DNA of 42,979 nt from positions 1 to 42,979 of the forward strand of contig JARXKN010000005.1 in assembly GCA_030271625.1 (NCBI GenBank), in the 5' to 3' direction. Shown in pieces: positions 24,473-32,691 of the stretch (position 1 is its first letter; the number at the start of each line of letters is the position of its first letter). The notes beneath the pieces were generated by a model, which was not told where the DNA came from, did not search any database, and saw only the letters and a program-made list of their open reading frames with translations. Made by a program: the position numbers and the translations under genes. The DNA comes from Patescibacteria group bacterium (GTDB lineage Bacteria; Patescibacteriota; Saccharimonadia; Saccharimonadales; UBA4665).

Positions 24473-24841
24473 TTAGAACTCTTGTATTACTTCCTGGTTT
24501 TTACCCTTACTATCGTTGTACTGGTAACCAAAGCCAACGCCGACCTGCCGGGTTTCGCCGAGGAAATCACCGTTCAAGTTGTGGTCACGCTCCATGTATT
24601 TGTAGCGGATAGGTCGAGCGTTCTTAGGTACTTCAACCCAGTCGATGTCGGTGCGTTTGTTGCTGTGGTAGACCGAGAAGCGCACTAGTTCACCGTGTTC
24701 GGCTTCTGGCTGCTTGTTTAAGATGGCGTAAAAGATGTTGTGTTTGTCACAGTAGGGCGATTTGTCGTCGTTTTCGTGTTCAGTCAGTATAAAGCCGTCA
24801 GCGTATTCGGCTTCGATACTTCCGTCGTAGGGTGTTGCCAT
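24473..24841 (-). CDS. hypothetical protein, 122 aa
   Basis: A charged, soluble protein, unlike the Thr/Ser-rich structural neighbours (DGFILTEHENDDKSPYC, DIDWVEVPKNARPIRYKYM). SD AAGGAG at 8-nt spacing. It sits one base before the next gene's start. Could be an assembly factor; function unknown. Confidence 0.65.
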   Translation of the reverse strand: MATPYDGSIEAEYADGFILTEHENDDKSPYCDKHNIFYAILNKQPEAEHGELVRFSVYHSNKRTDIDWVEVPKNARPIRYKYMERDHNLNGDFLGETRQVGVGFGYQYNDSKGKNQEVIQEF

Positions 24842-24875
24842 TGCATTGGCTCCTTATTGTATTAAGGTTAGTAAA

Positions 24876-25379
24876 CTAGGACTCAGTCCAAGAAGCGGTA
24901 ACAGTCACGCTGGTGATGTCACCAGGGCCAGCGGTTGTACCGACAGCCAGTTGGGTGCGGTAGGCGTTGGCGTACATAGTGCCACCGGCAGTTGTGCTGG
25001 TAGTACCGGCAGTGAAAGGAGTGGTGCTAGAGCTAAAGTTAGCGGCAGTACCAGTGGTGCTGGCGGCGCTTGCTGGCTGGATGGTGGCAACTGGCTGGGT
25101 GTAGCTAGTGACTACATCAGCGTTAAGTGCAACACCGGTTCCAGGAGCGGCAGTGCTAACCTTGTAGGTTAAAGCACTAAGGCTGTTCCAAGTTCCAGCG
25201 AACTTTAAGGCTTGTACCTTAGCGAAGCTGTACTGTGTACCAGCGGCTGGTACGGTGATTGGAGAAGCAGTGTAGGCAGTCGTGCTGTCGTCGATGTTCT
25301 TCCAGTTAACTTCTGCTCGTGATGCGGTTTCGGTTGAACCGGCGCCGTTATATTCTGACCATGTTTGCGTTGATGCCAT
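24876..25379 (-). CDS. abundant virion protein candidate (decoration-like)
   Basis: A 167-residue Ala/Ser/Thr-rich beta protein (MASTQTWSEYNGAGSTETAS, SALTYKVSTAAPGTG, DITSVTVTASWTES). Its upstream sequence is almost the same as that of the tail tube gene, including AAGGGGA at the same distance from the ATG, which suggests high late expression. A capsid decoration or fibre-base protein would fit. No family recognised. Confidence 0.6.
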   Translation of the reverse strand: MASTQTWSEYNGAGSTETASRAEVNWKNIDDSTTAYTASPITVPAAGTQYSFAKVQALKFAGTWNSLSALTYKVSTAAPGTGVALNADVVTSYTQPVATIQPASAASTTGTAANFSSSTTPFTAGTTSTTAGGTMYANAYRTQLAVGTTAGPGDITSVTVTASWTES

Positions 25380-25392
25380 TTAGTTATGTCCC

Positions 25393-25411
25393 CTTATAAC
25401 TTAATGGTATG
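25393..25411 (-). promoter_or_regulatory. late-leader motif, minus strand
   Basis: Reads CATACCATTAAG then TTATAAG on the minus strand, 13 nt before the ATG at 25379, the same spacing as at 10907-10925. Together with 7895-7910 it defines a candidate late promoter or leader used on both strands. Just upstream is a short direct repeat (CCGAAACG twice). Confidence 0.45.
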
Positions 25412-25437
25412 GCGTTTCGGCGTTTCGGTTTACTAGC

Positions 25438-26277
25438 TTATTCGCCTTCCCACACGTCGGCGGGGCTAATATCGAGATTCATGTAGTCTAGCGAACACTC
25501 ACAGCGCGGGTGGCCCGGCGGCATTAAGTCGCCGCTGCCGAACATACTGTCCATCGGAATGTAGTCATCACCACTGTTAGATAAGCAGGTAATTTCGCAG
25601 GGGTTGGGGCCGAGTGCTAGCCACGCTTTCATCTGTACCCCTGACTCCTTCATTGCTGCGAACTGGCCCCGATTTAACATGCCGTTGGTTTCAGTATCGG
25701 CTATCATTTCGGCCCGGGTAGCGCTAATCGTGTCAAATTGGTCTTGGATGTCGCTAGCTATCTCTTCGCGGGTCAGGCCATCAGCTCGGTCGCTAGCAAT
25801 GAGGTTAACGAGCGCCTTGCGGGTTGTTTCGTCAAGACTTGATTGCTCTAGCAGGAAGTCGGTATTGGCGGCAATCTGGGAGATATAGTTGCTGTTGGTT
25901 AGCTTGAACTCTACTGGCAGGTTATTAGCGCGGTAGACCGACACAGCGCCCGATTCAAAGACTTTAGTAAACCACGAGTTAAGCGTGGCTTTGTCCATAA
26001 GCTCCGACATAGGGGGCATGTTGTTACGCAGGTAGGCTAATAGCCCCAGCTTCTGCTCATTGCTCATACTGCCGAGGTCACGGGCAATGTACTCCTCGCT
26101 CAAGTTGTCCAGCTGCTTGGCCGTCCATACCGCTTGGGCTAGAATAGCGGTGGCAAAGTCCTGTTTAAAGGTCGTGAAGTCATCGTCCTCACGCACCGCA
26201 TCAAGGTCGGGGTTATCACCCTGTGCCTTAGCGATGAACCTATCGACACGGTTGGCGAGCGCCTGCATCGTGTTCAC
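25438..26277 (-). CDS. MuF-like head morphogenesis protein
   Basis: A 279-residue protein of the Mu gpF / SPP1 gp7 family, found just after the portal. The C-terminal signature is present: RAEMIADTETNGMLNRGQ, then ACEITC-like CEITCLSNSGDDY and PPGHPRCECSLDY. It is packaged in small numbers, binds the portal and aids head assembly and DNA release. No toxin domain is fused. Confidence 0.88.
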   Translation of the reverse strand: MNTMQALANRVDRFIAKAQGDNPDLDAVREDDDFTTFKQDFATAILAQAVWTAKQLDNLSEEYIARDLGSMSNEQKLGLLAYLRNNMPPMSELMDKATLNSWFTKVFESGAVSVYRANNLPVEFKLTNSNYISQIAANTDFLLEQSSLDETTRKALVNLIASDRADGLTREEIASDIQDQFDTISATRAEMIADTETNGMLNRGQFAAMKESGVQMKAWLALGPNPCEITCLSNSGDDYIPMDSMFGSGDLMPPGHPRCECSLDYMNLDISPADVWEGE

Positions 26278-26279
26278 GA

Positions 26280-27956
26280 CTACTCCAGTATGGTTTTTAG
26301 GTCGGCTTTAAACTTTATAACGTCTTCTAAGAAGGTTGTCTGGTAATCGTCCTTATACTCACGGATGATAGCCCGGGCTTCGGCTTTATCGGCGGCTTTG
26401 CACATCTTAGCGTTTAGGTCACTCACGATGTCGGCGGGCAGCACCTCAGACTCGAACTTGCGAAGGCTCTTGCCGGCTTCGATGCGCTTAACGGCGTAGG
26501 TTTCAAACCGTTTTAGTTCACTGACAAGTTCAACGTGGCGGTCTTCAGGGGTATCGGCCTTCTTTTTGTCTGGTACCAGGTTGCTATCGTTGCTAGTGCT
26601 AGTAGTGTCATCGTGGGCTTCGGTTGGGGTAGTCTTGTCACCAGCTACTTCACCAGCCACAGCCGCTTGGGTTAAGAAGGTTGGCGTACCGAGGACATAC
26701 GGCGTATCAATGCCAGCTGGTTCCAGTCCCATGTCCTTACGCACTTCATCGACGGTTAAGATACCGGCACTTAATTGAGCAGCGTAGGTTTGGGCTTCGG
26801 CTAGTTGGTCACGGTCTTCTAGCCCTAAGTACTTAAACTTGAGCTGTGGGAAGCCGAGGTCGATTTGGATAGCCTCGTCCCAGATTTCCGTTAATAGGTT
26901 GGTCAGAGGCAGAATACCCCGGCGAGTAGTGATGTCACCTTGTTCGCTACCGTTGGCCTTGTTGACGTTAATCGTGAAGCCGATTTCCTGCGGTTGTATA
27001 TCGAACATGGCGCAAGTGAGCTGCATTAACCACATGTTGAACTCAGCAAAGGCCATGTCAGAGCGCTTGCTGGTCTCGATAAAGACGCTACCGCCAGGGA
27101 TAGGCTTCATCTTGGTCATCTGCCCACTGTCACCGGCGACCAGGCTGTCGAAGTAGGTCATATACTCTTCGATTTGGGTCATTGTCCAGTTCTCGGGCAG
27201 GGTAAGCAGTCCCTCGGGAATGTTACCGGCCGTTAAGAAGTCTAAGTTGTAGAGCGTTGATTTTAAGGCGCTGGTAACAACCATGATGAGTGATTCCAGT
27301 GGCGCTAAACCGTATGGCGTGTCAGTCCGGGGGTTAATCATTTCGTACACCATCTCGTCAGCGGTATACTCACCGGTCAGTTGGCCCCTGACATACTGCT
27401 GGTAGGCGACTTCGGGTGGTTCGGGGGTTGAACCGCTGTTATCGACGCGTAACTTAATCGTCGAGGCGTCAACCGGCATATAGTACATGATGTCACCACG
27501 GAAGTTGCGCTCCTTGTAGAGGACGGCGGCGTCCATAACTAACAAGTCTTCGATAAGCGTGTCCTGCAGTTTGTTGAAGCGCATCCGGTAACCACCGAGG
27601 TTTTTGAAGTAGGCTTTAATTAAGGCAATATCTTTGGTGTAGTCGGTCTTATCCTCGGGGTCACTGGCTACAATGTCCCACTCTAAGCTGGTAATCTGGC
27701 GCTTGCGGGCGTTAATACAGATGCGGCTAATTTCGTGTTGGCGGCTGAACTGGCGCAGGGTTTCAAAACTAACCTGTCCGGTACCACGGATGCGCTGGGT
27801 GGCATTATTGGTGTTAGGGTCGATGGCGTTACGCAGAACTGGCGCGGCTACCTGTCCCGGGCTATTGGCCTTCTGGAAGTCGGCGCTGGCCTGTGTTCGT
27901 AAGTAATCGGCCGTGGCCCTGGCAATTGGCCGATATGCAAAGTCTAGTAAGCCCAT
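26280..27956 (-). CDS. portal protein
   Basis: A 558-residue portal of the HK97/SPP1-like superfamily. Core features: SRICINARKRQITSLEWDIV near 75-95, LIEDLLVMDAAVLYKE, PVDASTIKLR, YGLAPLESLIMVVTSAL and the C-terminal stem region (AQLSAGILTVDEVRKDMGLEP). It forms the dodecameric channel for DNA packaging. The C-terminal 110 residues are charged and helical. It lies 17 bp after the large terminase and 2 bp before the MuF gene. Confidence 0.93.
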   Translation of the reverse strand: MGLLDFAYRPIARATADYLRTQASADFQKANSPGQVAAPVLRNAIDPNTNNATQRIRGTGQVSFETLRQFSRQHEISRICINARKRQITSLEWDIVASDPEDKTDYTKDIALIKAYFKNLGGYRMRFNKLQDTLIEDLLVMDAAVLYKERNFRGDIMYYMPVDASTIKLRVDNSGSTPEPPEVAYQQYVRGQLTGEYTADEMVYEMINPRTDTPYGLAPLESLIMVVTSALKSTLYNLDFLTAGNIPEGLLTLPENWTMTQIEEYMTYFDSLVAGDSGQMTKMKPIPGGSVFIETSKRSDMAFAEFNMWLMQLTCAMFDIQPQEIGFTINVNKANGSEQGDITTRRGILPLTNLLTEIWDEAIQIDLGFPQLKFKYLGLEDRDQLAEAQTYAAQLSAGILTVDEVRKDMGLEPAGIDTPYVLGTPTFLTQAAVAGEVAGDKTTPTEAHDDTTSTSNDSNLVPDKKKADTPEDRHVELVSELKRFETYAVKRIEAGKSLRKFESEVLPADIVSDLNAKMCKAADKAEARAIIREYKDDYQTTFLEDVIKFKADLKTILE

Positions 27957-27973
27957 GTGAGTAGAAGTCCCCT

Positions 27974-29284
27974 TTACCTTAATTGTGGCTTGAAAGTCGT
28001 ATCTGGTTTAGCGCTAGCATCGGCCCGCATCTTAGCCCACTGTAAAAAGCCATCAACGTGAACTGGTGCGTAACAGATAATACAGGCATCAGCGATGTCC
28101 GGGCTGCGGAAGCCACGCTTTTTGTAATCACCCTTACTCTCGACACGGCGCTTGCCCTTGTTGTCTTGGCCCCATTGTCTAGTCGTCAGCTCCATCAGTA
28201 AGTCAGAGTTATACGGTAGCTCAGCCTCTGGCATGATTTGTGACATGTGGAACCACGCCTCACTTATCCAGTTAGGGTATTTATCCTTGTCCATAGCCTC
28301 GCCGCCGAAGTTCACTGCCACCACGTTATAACCACGCTTGAGCATCTCGTCGGTGACACCACCACCAACGCCGGTGTCATCAATCTTGAGCGGTACGTCC
28401 TTCTTATGGTGGGCAAATCGCTCCAGGGCGTCACAGACCTGGGTGGTGCGCAGCTTTTCATGCACCCGATAGCGTATAGTCTTCAAGCCCCGGCGCAGCC
28501 AAAATACCGTGCGGTCGTTACCCATGCGAGCGACGTCAACGCCAATCTCTTCCATGCCATCATCAGGAATAGCACGTTGCATAGCCTCTAATGTTTCAGT
28601 ACGGCTTATTATGCTCATCTCGGCTTGCCCTATCGGTTCACCGAGCCAGATATGGGCGTAGGTTTCGGGGTTCTGTCTGTCCTGCTCCATTTCCAGCCGT
28701 AGTTCTTCAGGGAACAGTCCGACCTTGTCGAGCGTGTCATAGTTAACCTTCTTGACATATGTCTTAGGCGGCACGGTGATGCAGTAACGGACGTATACCG
28801 GGTCGAGTTCATTTACACGGTTAAAGGTATAGATTAACTGGCTGCCAGGCTTACGGATGGTTGGCACTAGTATCTTGAGGCTATCTTCACTGATGCTTTG
28901 GGCCTCTTCCACCCAGGCAATGTCGATACCCTCGGTTGATTTGATTTCGTTGATGTTATGTTTTAACCCCTTGAAGATAAACTCGGTGCCGGTGATGCTG
29001 TTAATAACGCTGTTCTCGGTCAGGGTGTAGTCAGCAAAGCCGTAGCGGGTGATGATGTCCTTGAGCAGCTTATGCACTGAGTCCTTGATGGTGTTCTGTA
29101 TTTCACGGGTGCAGAGGATGCGCAGCCGGCGCTTGCGACCGCGCAATAGTAGCCCCAAAGCGACGTGATACGACTTACCGCTGCCACGGCCACCATGAAA
29201 GATTATGGTGCGATAGTCCTCATTAAATACTTCCTTAAAAGTACTTACGAACTGTACATTAACTGGCAGTATCGGCTGAGTCAT
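27974..29284 (-). CDS. terL: terminase large subunit
   Basis: A 436-residue packaging motor of the PBSX/XtmB type. ATPase: Walker A GGRGSGKS (31-38) and Walker B IAWVEE (122-127, catalytic E127). Coupling region IYTFNR at 151. RNase H-like nuclease: D250 (IGVDVARMGND), D302/D303 (LKIDDTGVGGG) and a C-terminal SPDIADA. It translocates and cuts DNA at the portal. The gene overlaps the small terminase by 26 bp. Confidence 0.95.
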   Translation of the reverse strand: MTQPILPVNVQFVSTFKEVFNEDYRTIIFHGGRGSGKSYHVALGLLLRGRKRRLRILCTREIQNTIKDSVHKLLKDIITRYGFADYTLTENSVINSITGTEFIFKGLKHNINEIKSTEGIDIAWVEEAQSISEDSLKILVPTIRKPGSQLIYTFNRVNELDPVYVRYCITVPPKTYVKKVNYDTLDKVGLFPEELRLEMEQDRQNPETYAHIWLGEPIGQAEMSIISRTETLEAMQRAIPDDGMEEIGVDVARMGNDRTVFWLRRGLKTIRYRVHEKLRTTQVCDALERFAHHKKDVPLKIDDTGVGGGVTDEMLKRGYNVVAVNFGGEAMDKDKYPNWISEAWFHMSQIMPEAELPYNSDLLMELTTRQWGQDNKGKRRVESKGDYKKRGFRSPDIADACIICYAPVHVDGFLQWAKMRADASAKPDTTFKPQLR

Positions 29285-29609
29285 CTTCGCCTATAAACTG
29301 CACTAGGGCGGTCACGATAGACTCGCCGTTGGTAGTAATGTCCTTCTGTTCGCGCCAGACTTCTTTGTCGAGCCGCTCAAGTTGAAATTCGGCTTTCGTC
29401 TGTTTAGCCCTTTTCCTAGCCCAGCGAGATTTTGCCTGATTAACACAACTCCGAAAGTCCTCATCTTGAGCCATCCAATCATACGCAGTGCTTTCAGCTA
29501 TACCAATGTAGTACGCGGCATATTTAACTACCGGTACATCTTCAAAATAGTCTATAAATAATTGCTTGAGTTTATCGCGTTCGTCGTCGGTTAATGCTGT
29601 GCTAGCCAT
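29259..29609 (-). CDS. terS: terminase small subunit
   Basis: A 116-residue DNA-recognition subunit. The N-terminal helix-turn-helix is visible (VVKYAAYYIGIAESTAYDWM), followed by a Lys/Arg helix (RWARKRAKQTKAEFQLERL) and an acidic end. It overlaps the large subunit, as often seen. Binding site (cos or pac) not identified. Confidence 0.85.
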   Translation of the reverse strand: MASTALTDDERDKLKQLFIDYFEDVPVVKYAAYYIGIAESTAYDWMAQDEDFRSCVNQAKSRWARKRAKQTKAEFQLERLDKEVWREQKDITTNGESIVTALVQFIGEDDSADTAS

Positions 29610-29784
29610 TGTCTACCTCTACTGTTAATTTTACGAGGGTATCGGCGTTCAGTAGACCAAGGGCGTTAACCTGTGGGTCGTCGCTGATGACTACGAGCCG
29701 GTACACCATATCACCACTGGAGGTTTTATAACTCTTCACTTCTTTAATCTCGGCTATGAAGTCAACCCTGTCTGCAGCTATCAT
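29602..29784 (-). CDS. small beta protein, 60 aa
   Basis: MIAADRVDFIAEIKEVKSY... with alternating hydrophobic strands (VYRLVVISDD, DTLVKLTVEVDNG), like a mini SH3/OB-type domain. Start overlaps the upstream stop (ATGA at 29781) and its stop overlaps TerS. Function unknown; may act with packaging or nucleotide metabolism genes. Confidence 0.75.
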   Translation of the reverse strand: MIAADRVDFIAEIKEVKSYKTSSGDMVYRLVVISDDPQVNALGLLNADTLVKLTVEVDNG

Positions 29785-30080
29785 TTCTGCTCCATGGGTA
29801 ACTCGAACGTCCCCTCTTTAATCATGAGCCAGGCCACTGAGTAACCAATAATGTCGATGATACTATCGAACTCGCTCTCGTTAGCGGGTGCGACGTTCTT
29901 CTGGACTAGGTTGGCTAAACGAGCTATCTTCTCATTGAGTCGGACTGCTAAAATAATATCTGGTGAAAACGGAGTGTTGAGTAGGTTGCCAGTAGAATAA
30001 TCACGGTGTTTTCTTATACATAGTTCTGCTATGTCTAGGGCTAATTTCTTAACTGCGGCGTCGTAAGTATCAGCTGGCAT
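29781..30080 (-). CDS. DUF1599/Nmad1-like protein
   Basis: A 99-residue helical protein with the pattern of DUF1599 (nucleotide-modification-associated domain 1): HRDYSTGNLL, RLNEKIARLANL, then FDSIIDIIGYSVAWLMI. The family occurs in phages with nucleotide or DNA-base metabolism functions and is related in style to MazG-type helical pyrophosphatases. The exact reaction is not established. It overlaps the HNH gene upstream by 11 bp. Confidence 0.65.
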   Translation of the reverse strand: MPADTYDAAVKKLALDIAELCIRKHRDYSTGNLLNTPFSPDIILAVRLNEKIARLANLVQKNVAPANESEFDSIIDIIGYSVAWLMIKEGTFELPMEQK

Positions 30081-30591
30081 GGTGAGCTAAGTCTCCTTGC
30101 TTCAAGTGAAGCTTAATGTGTTCCGATTGACTGGGAAGTAACATAAGGTTATCGGGGTGATTATTGCTTCGGTTTCGGTCAACATGGTGTACTACTTCTT
30201 TAATCTCTAGTTTTCGGCTTAGCATTTTTTCCATTACTAGCCTATGTTCCGGCTGGTAACTATTAGTCCCTGTCCTAACTTGAACGTAGCCGCTATTTAT
30301 GTAACAACCACCTTTCCATCTATGATTTTGCTCGCCGTCTTGCATATCTGGCTTTGTTTTTGACCAGTGATTGCTCCTAAAATCTGGTCGGTCTTTTCCG
30401 TACATAGGGTTATTCTGGCCAGAAAAACTACGCAACTTCCAGTGTATTCCTAAGATTGCAGACCTGTTCCGTATCGCACCGATTGATATATCAAAGTGAT
30501 TCGCAGCTGTCGACAAAGTTAATTTTACGTCCTGACTATGCTTAACGAGAGTGTCGTCCATTTCTTTAGTCCAAGTAATGACCCTGCTCAT
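30070..30591 (-). CDS. HNH homing-type endonuclease
   Basis: A 173-residue protein. N-terminal DNA-binding part with an HTH-like SEED (LSTAANHFDISIGAIRNRSAILG) and a NUMOD3-like NNPMYGK, then the HNH core: EHRLVMEKML, VVHHVDRNRSNNHPDNLMLL and SEHIKLH. Free-standing homing endonucleases of this type spread in phage genomes. Its position near the terminase could also reflect a packaging HNH, but the NUMOD3-like part favours a homing enzyme. Confidence 0.85.
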   Translation of the reverse strand: MSRVITWTKEMDDTLVKHSQDVKLTLSTAANHFDISIGAIRNRSAILGIHWKLRSFSGQNNPMYGKDRPDFRSNHWSKTKPDMQDGEQNHRWKGGCYINSGYVQVRTGTNSYQPEHRLVMEKMLSRKLEIKEVVHHVDRNRSNNHPDNLMLLPSQSEHIKLHLKQGDLAHHAS

Positions 30592-30668
30592 GACTTACTC
30601 CGGCACTGGTGGCCTAACTTAGTTAAATAGATACAGTTGCACTTGATGCAATGTGATTGGGCGTACAT
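30588..30668 (-). CDS. 26-residue Cys-rich mini-protein
   Basis: ATG overlaps the upstream TAA (TAATG), the stop overlaps the HNH start (ATGA), and GAGGGG lies 7 nt before the start. Product MYAQSHCIKCNCIYLTKLGH then QCRSKS has Cys at 7, 10, 12 and 22 and could bind zinc. The double overlap supports translation, though it might just couple the neighbours. Confidence 0.5.
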   Translation of the reverse strand: MYAQSHCIKCNCIYLTKLGHQCRSKS

Positions 30669-30964
30669 TACTTACCCCTCATCTTAACTATGGCCTCACT
30701 CATGCCACGCTCGTTATAGAAGTCGGTGCCGTGTCCGAGGTATCGTTTGTAGGCCGGAAAGCGTTCAGCCTTCTTAGCGATAATCTGCAGGTAACTGAGG
30801 TCAGGAGTTTTTTCGACTGGCTCCGGCTCAGGTAGAAAAGCATCGTCAGCGTCGTCAAGGTGGGCAATTTCTTCGTGGAGGGCGCGGAGCTGGTAGCTCG
30901 CAAAGCGGGACTTACAACGGATGCAGGAATATCTCTTAGCCATGGCATTACAATTGGTCTCCAT
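30668..30964 (-). CDS. C2H2-like zinc-finger protein
   Basis: A 98-residue protein; with the start at METNCNAMAKRYS the finger is CIRC-x12-H-x4-H (C14, C17, H30, H35), a spacing close to a classical C2H2 finger. The rest is charged and helical (LQIIAKKAERFPAYKRYLG). A later in-frame ATG at 30943 is possible. It overlaps the HTH gene upstream by 17 bp. Probably a small DNA- or protein-binding regulator. Confidence 0.65.
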   Translation of the reverse strand: METNCNAMAKRYSCIRCKSRFASYQLRALHEEIAHLDDADDAFLPEPEPVEKTPDLSYLQIIAKKAERFPAYKRYLGHGTDFYNERGMSEAIVKMRGK

Positions 30965-31253
30965 TTTTAATATCAGCGCGTATCTGTAGGTGGCGCATCA
31001 GTTCTGTACTGGCGAGAAAAGGTCTCATTCTATGTAGGCGGATAGTTATCCAGCTCTTATGGACGCAAAATAGGTCGGCAATGTCGTTCTGCTGCCAGCC
31101 TTCAATCATGAGGTCAAGAATCAACTGGTCTATTAACGGCAGTTGGTCATAAATATCTTCTGAGAACCGAAAGCCAACTATCTTTTCTAGTGGCGACATC
31201 GGGATGGCTTTGTCCCGGACTATATTAACTGTTACTGTTCCGCTTATTGTCAT
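30948..31253 (-). CDS. HTH protein, sigma region 4-like
   Basis: A 101-residue protein (start MTISGTV at 31253). Residues 44-75 read as two helices with a helix-turn-helix resembling sigma-70 region 4: LIDQLILDLMIEGWQQND, then IADLFCVHKSWITIRLHRM. It could direct RNA polymerase to phage late promoters, such as the shared leader before structural genes. The link to that leader is speculative. Confidence 0.6.
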   Translation of the reverse strand: MTISGTVTVNIVRDKAIPMSPLEKIVGFRFSEDIYDQLPLIDQLILDLMIEGWQQNDIADLFCVHKSWITIRLHRMRPFLASTELMRHLQIRADIKNGDQL

Positions 31254-31434
31254 AACGTAGGTACCCCACAACCCCATCTGCTTGAGCTTCTACAACCCCC
31301 GCTGTTTTAATCTTTCGCACCGTCAACCCTCTCATGCACCCCGGACACTTCATAACAAAGCTACTAACGTCCTTGGTCAAATACTGTGTGCTTTTGTGGT
31401 GACAGATTTGGCAGTCTACTTTGTACACAGGCAT
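31225..31434 (-). CDS. zinc-ribbon protein, 69 aa
   Basis: Two Cys pairs, C8/C11 (CQICHHK) and C30/C33 (CPGC), make a zinc ribbon in the first 40 residues, followed by a basic and then polar tail. ATG abuts the glycosyltransferase stop. It may be a nucleic-acid-binding adaptor. One of several Cys-pair mini-proteins in this phage. Confidence 0.7.
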   Translation of the reverse strand: MPVYKVDCQICHHKSTQYLTKDVSSFVMKCPGCMRGLTVRKIKTAGVVEAQADGVVGYLRYDNKRNSNS

Positions 31435-32690
31435 TACTTAACCTTGGCCTTTCGGCGCTGCTGGCGATTGGGTGTAAACGCAGGTGCTTGCGGTGCTACG
31501 GCTTTGCGGATGATGCGCTCGAACTGCTTAGTGATAGTTGCCCAGTCCTGGCTAATGGCCCACAGGTAGGCGGCTTCGACATCGGGCTTTTGGCCGTCAA
31601 CTAGCTGTTGGATGGCGTTACAGGCAGCGTCGACGTTCATAAGCGGGCGTAAGCGGTTATTATCGCCATCACCTTGGGTGTACCAGTCGTTGTTAGTCTC
31701 ACCGCTTGGTATTAGGTAGCCACGATTACTGCCCAGTATCTCACTGATGCTGGTATTGTCAGGGGCTACGATAGGTAGCTTAGTAGCCATAGCTTCGGTG
31801 AGCGATAGACCCCAGCCCTCACCGTGAGTAGTGGTGAGTAAGCAGTCAACGCTGTTGTATAACTGGTTAACTAACTCAGTGCTGACACCTTCACCAAAGT
31901 TAGTCGGAAAGGCATAATGTTCACCGTACATCAGTCCTAGTTGCTCCGCCCATTGGTCTACATCGCCACCAACGTCATTACCGTCCATATGTAAGTATAG
32001 GAAAGTATTCTCACCGCACTCTAGTAGCTGTTTTTGTATCAGCAAGCTTCGCAGTATGTCTTTACGAGGCTGGTTACGATTAAGGTTCATGATGATAAAC
32101 TTGTCGGCGTTATCTTTAAAGTAGAGCTTACGGAAGGCGGTCGGGTCTTCACTGCTATAGAAGTACTCACTGGTATTAGTGCCGTGGTAGATAACTTCCA
32201 ATCGGTCGGCTAGTGATGGGTCATAGCGCAAACACTGAGATTTAGCATACTGGGTGTAAGTTATCGGGTAATGGACTTTACTAACCACATCAGTTACCCA
32301 TGATGGGTGCGGCTGGGAATCAATCGGGAAGTAATAGACAATCTTGGTGCCGGTTACCTTACATGTCTCAACTACAGGGTCAATAAAGTCCTTAGTAACA
32401 AAGGTGTCTTGTATCATGAACAGCACGTCATAGTCATTTTCAGCTAACAGGTCTAGCACCCGCTGGCGGCCAAAAACATCTGCGTAGGAACCACGGAGCA
32501 TCCGGCCACGCATCGCAGGGTAAACGCGGCCAACCCACTTGTCCATGTCGTAAGGGTCACCGTCGTAGTTGATACCAACGACATCTATCTTAAAATCACC
32601 CGTGTCGTGCAGATTGCTTAACACATTGCGCGAGACTTGGGCAAACCCGGTCTGGCACGCATAATCGAACCAGCCCAGCAGCTTAATCAT
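31434..32690 (-). CDS. family 4-type glycosyltransferase
   Basis: A 418-residue GT-B glycosyltransferase. N-terminal acceptor domain begins MIKLLGWFDYACQTGFAQVS. The C-terminal nucleotide-sugar domain has NLNRNQPRKD (about 203-211) and the E-x7-E signature (E291, E299 in HGEGWGLSLTEAMA). It transfers a sugar from an activated donor; the acceptor could be virion proteins, phage DNA or the host surface. It forms a block with the methyltransferase and GroEL just upstream, before the packaging genes. Confidence 0.88.
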   Translation of the reverse strand: MIKLLGWFDYACQTGFAQVSRNVLSNLHDTGDFKIDVVGINYDGDPYDMDKWVGRVYPAMRGRMLRGSYADVFGRQRVLDLLAENDYDVLFMIQDTFVTKDFIDPVVETCKVTGTKIVYYFPIDSQPHPSWVTDVVSKVHYPITYTQYAKSQCLRYDPSLADRLEVIYHGTNTSEYFYSSEDPTAFRKLYFKDNADKFIIMNLNRNQPRKDILRSLLIQKQLLECGENTFLYLHMDGNDVGGDVDQWAEQLGLMYGEHYAFPTNFGEGVSTELVNQLYNSVDCLLTTTHGEGWGLSLTEAMATKLPIVAPDNTSISEILGSNRGYLIPSGETNNDWYTQGDGDNNRLRPLMNVDAACNAIQQLVDGQKPDVEAAYLWAISQDWATITKQFERIIRKAVAPQAPAFTPNRQQRRKAKVK

Positions 32691-32691
32691 C

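Noticed and set aside
24846-25172. A plus-strand Gly/Ser-rich frame opposite the 25379 gene.
   Set aside because: Shadow of the Ala/Ser/Thr-rich minus-strand gene; no ribosome site.
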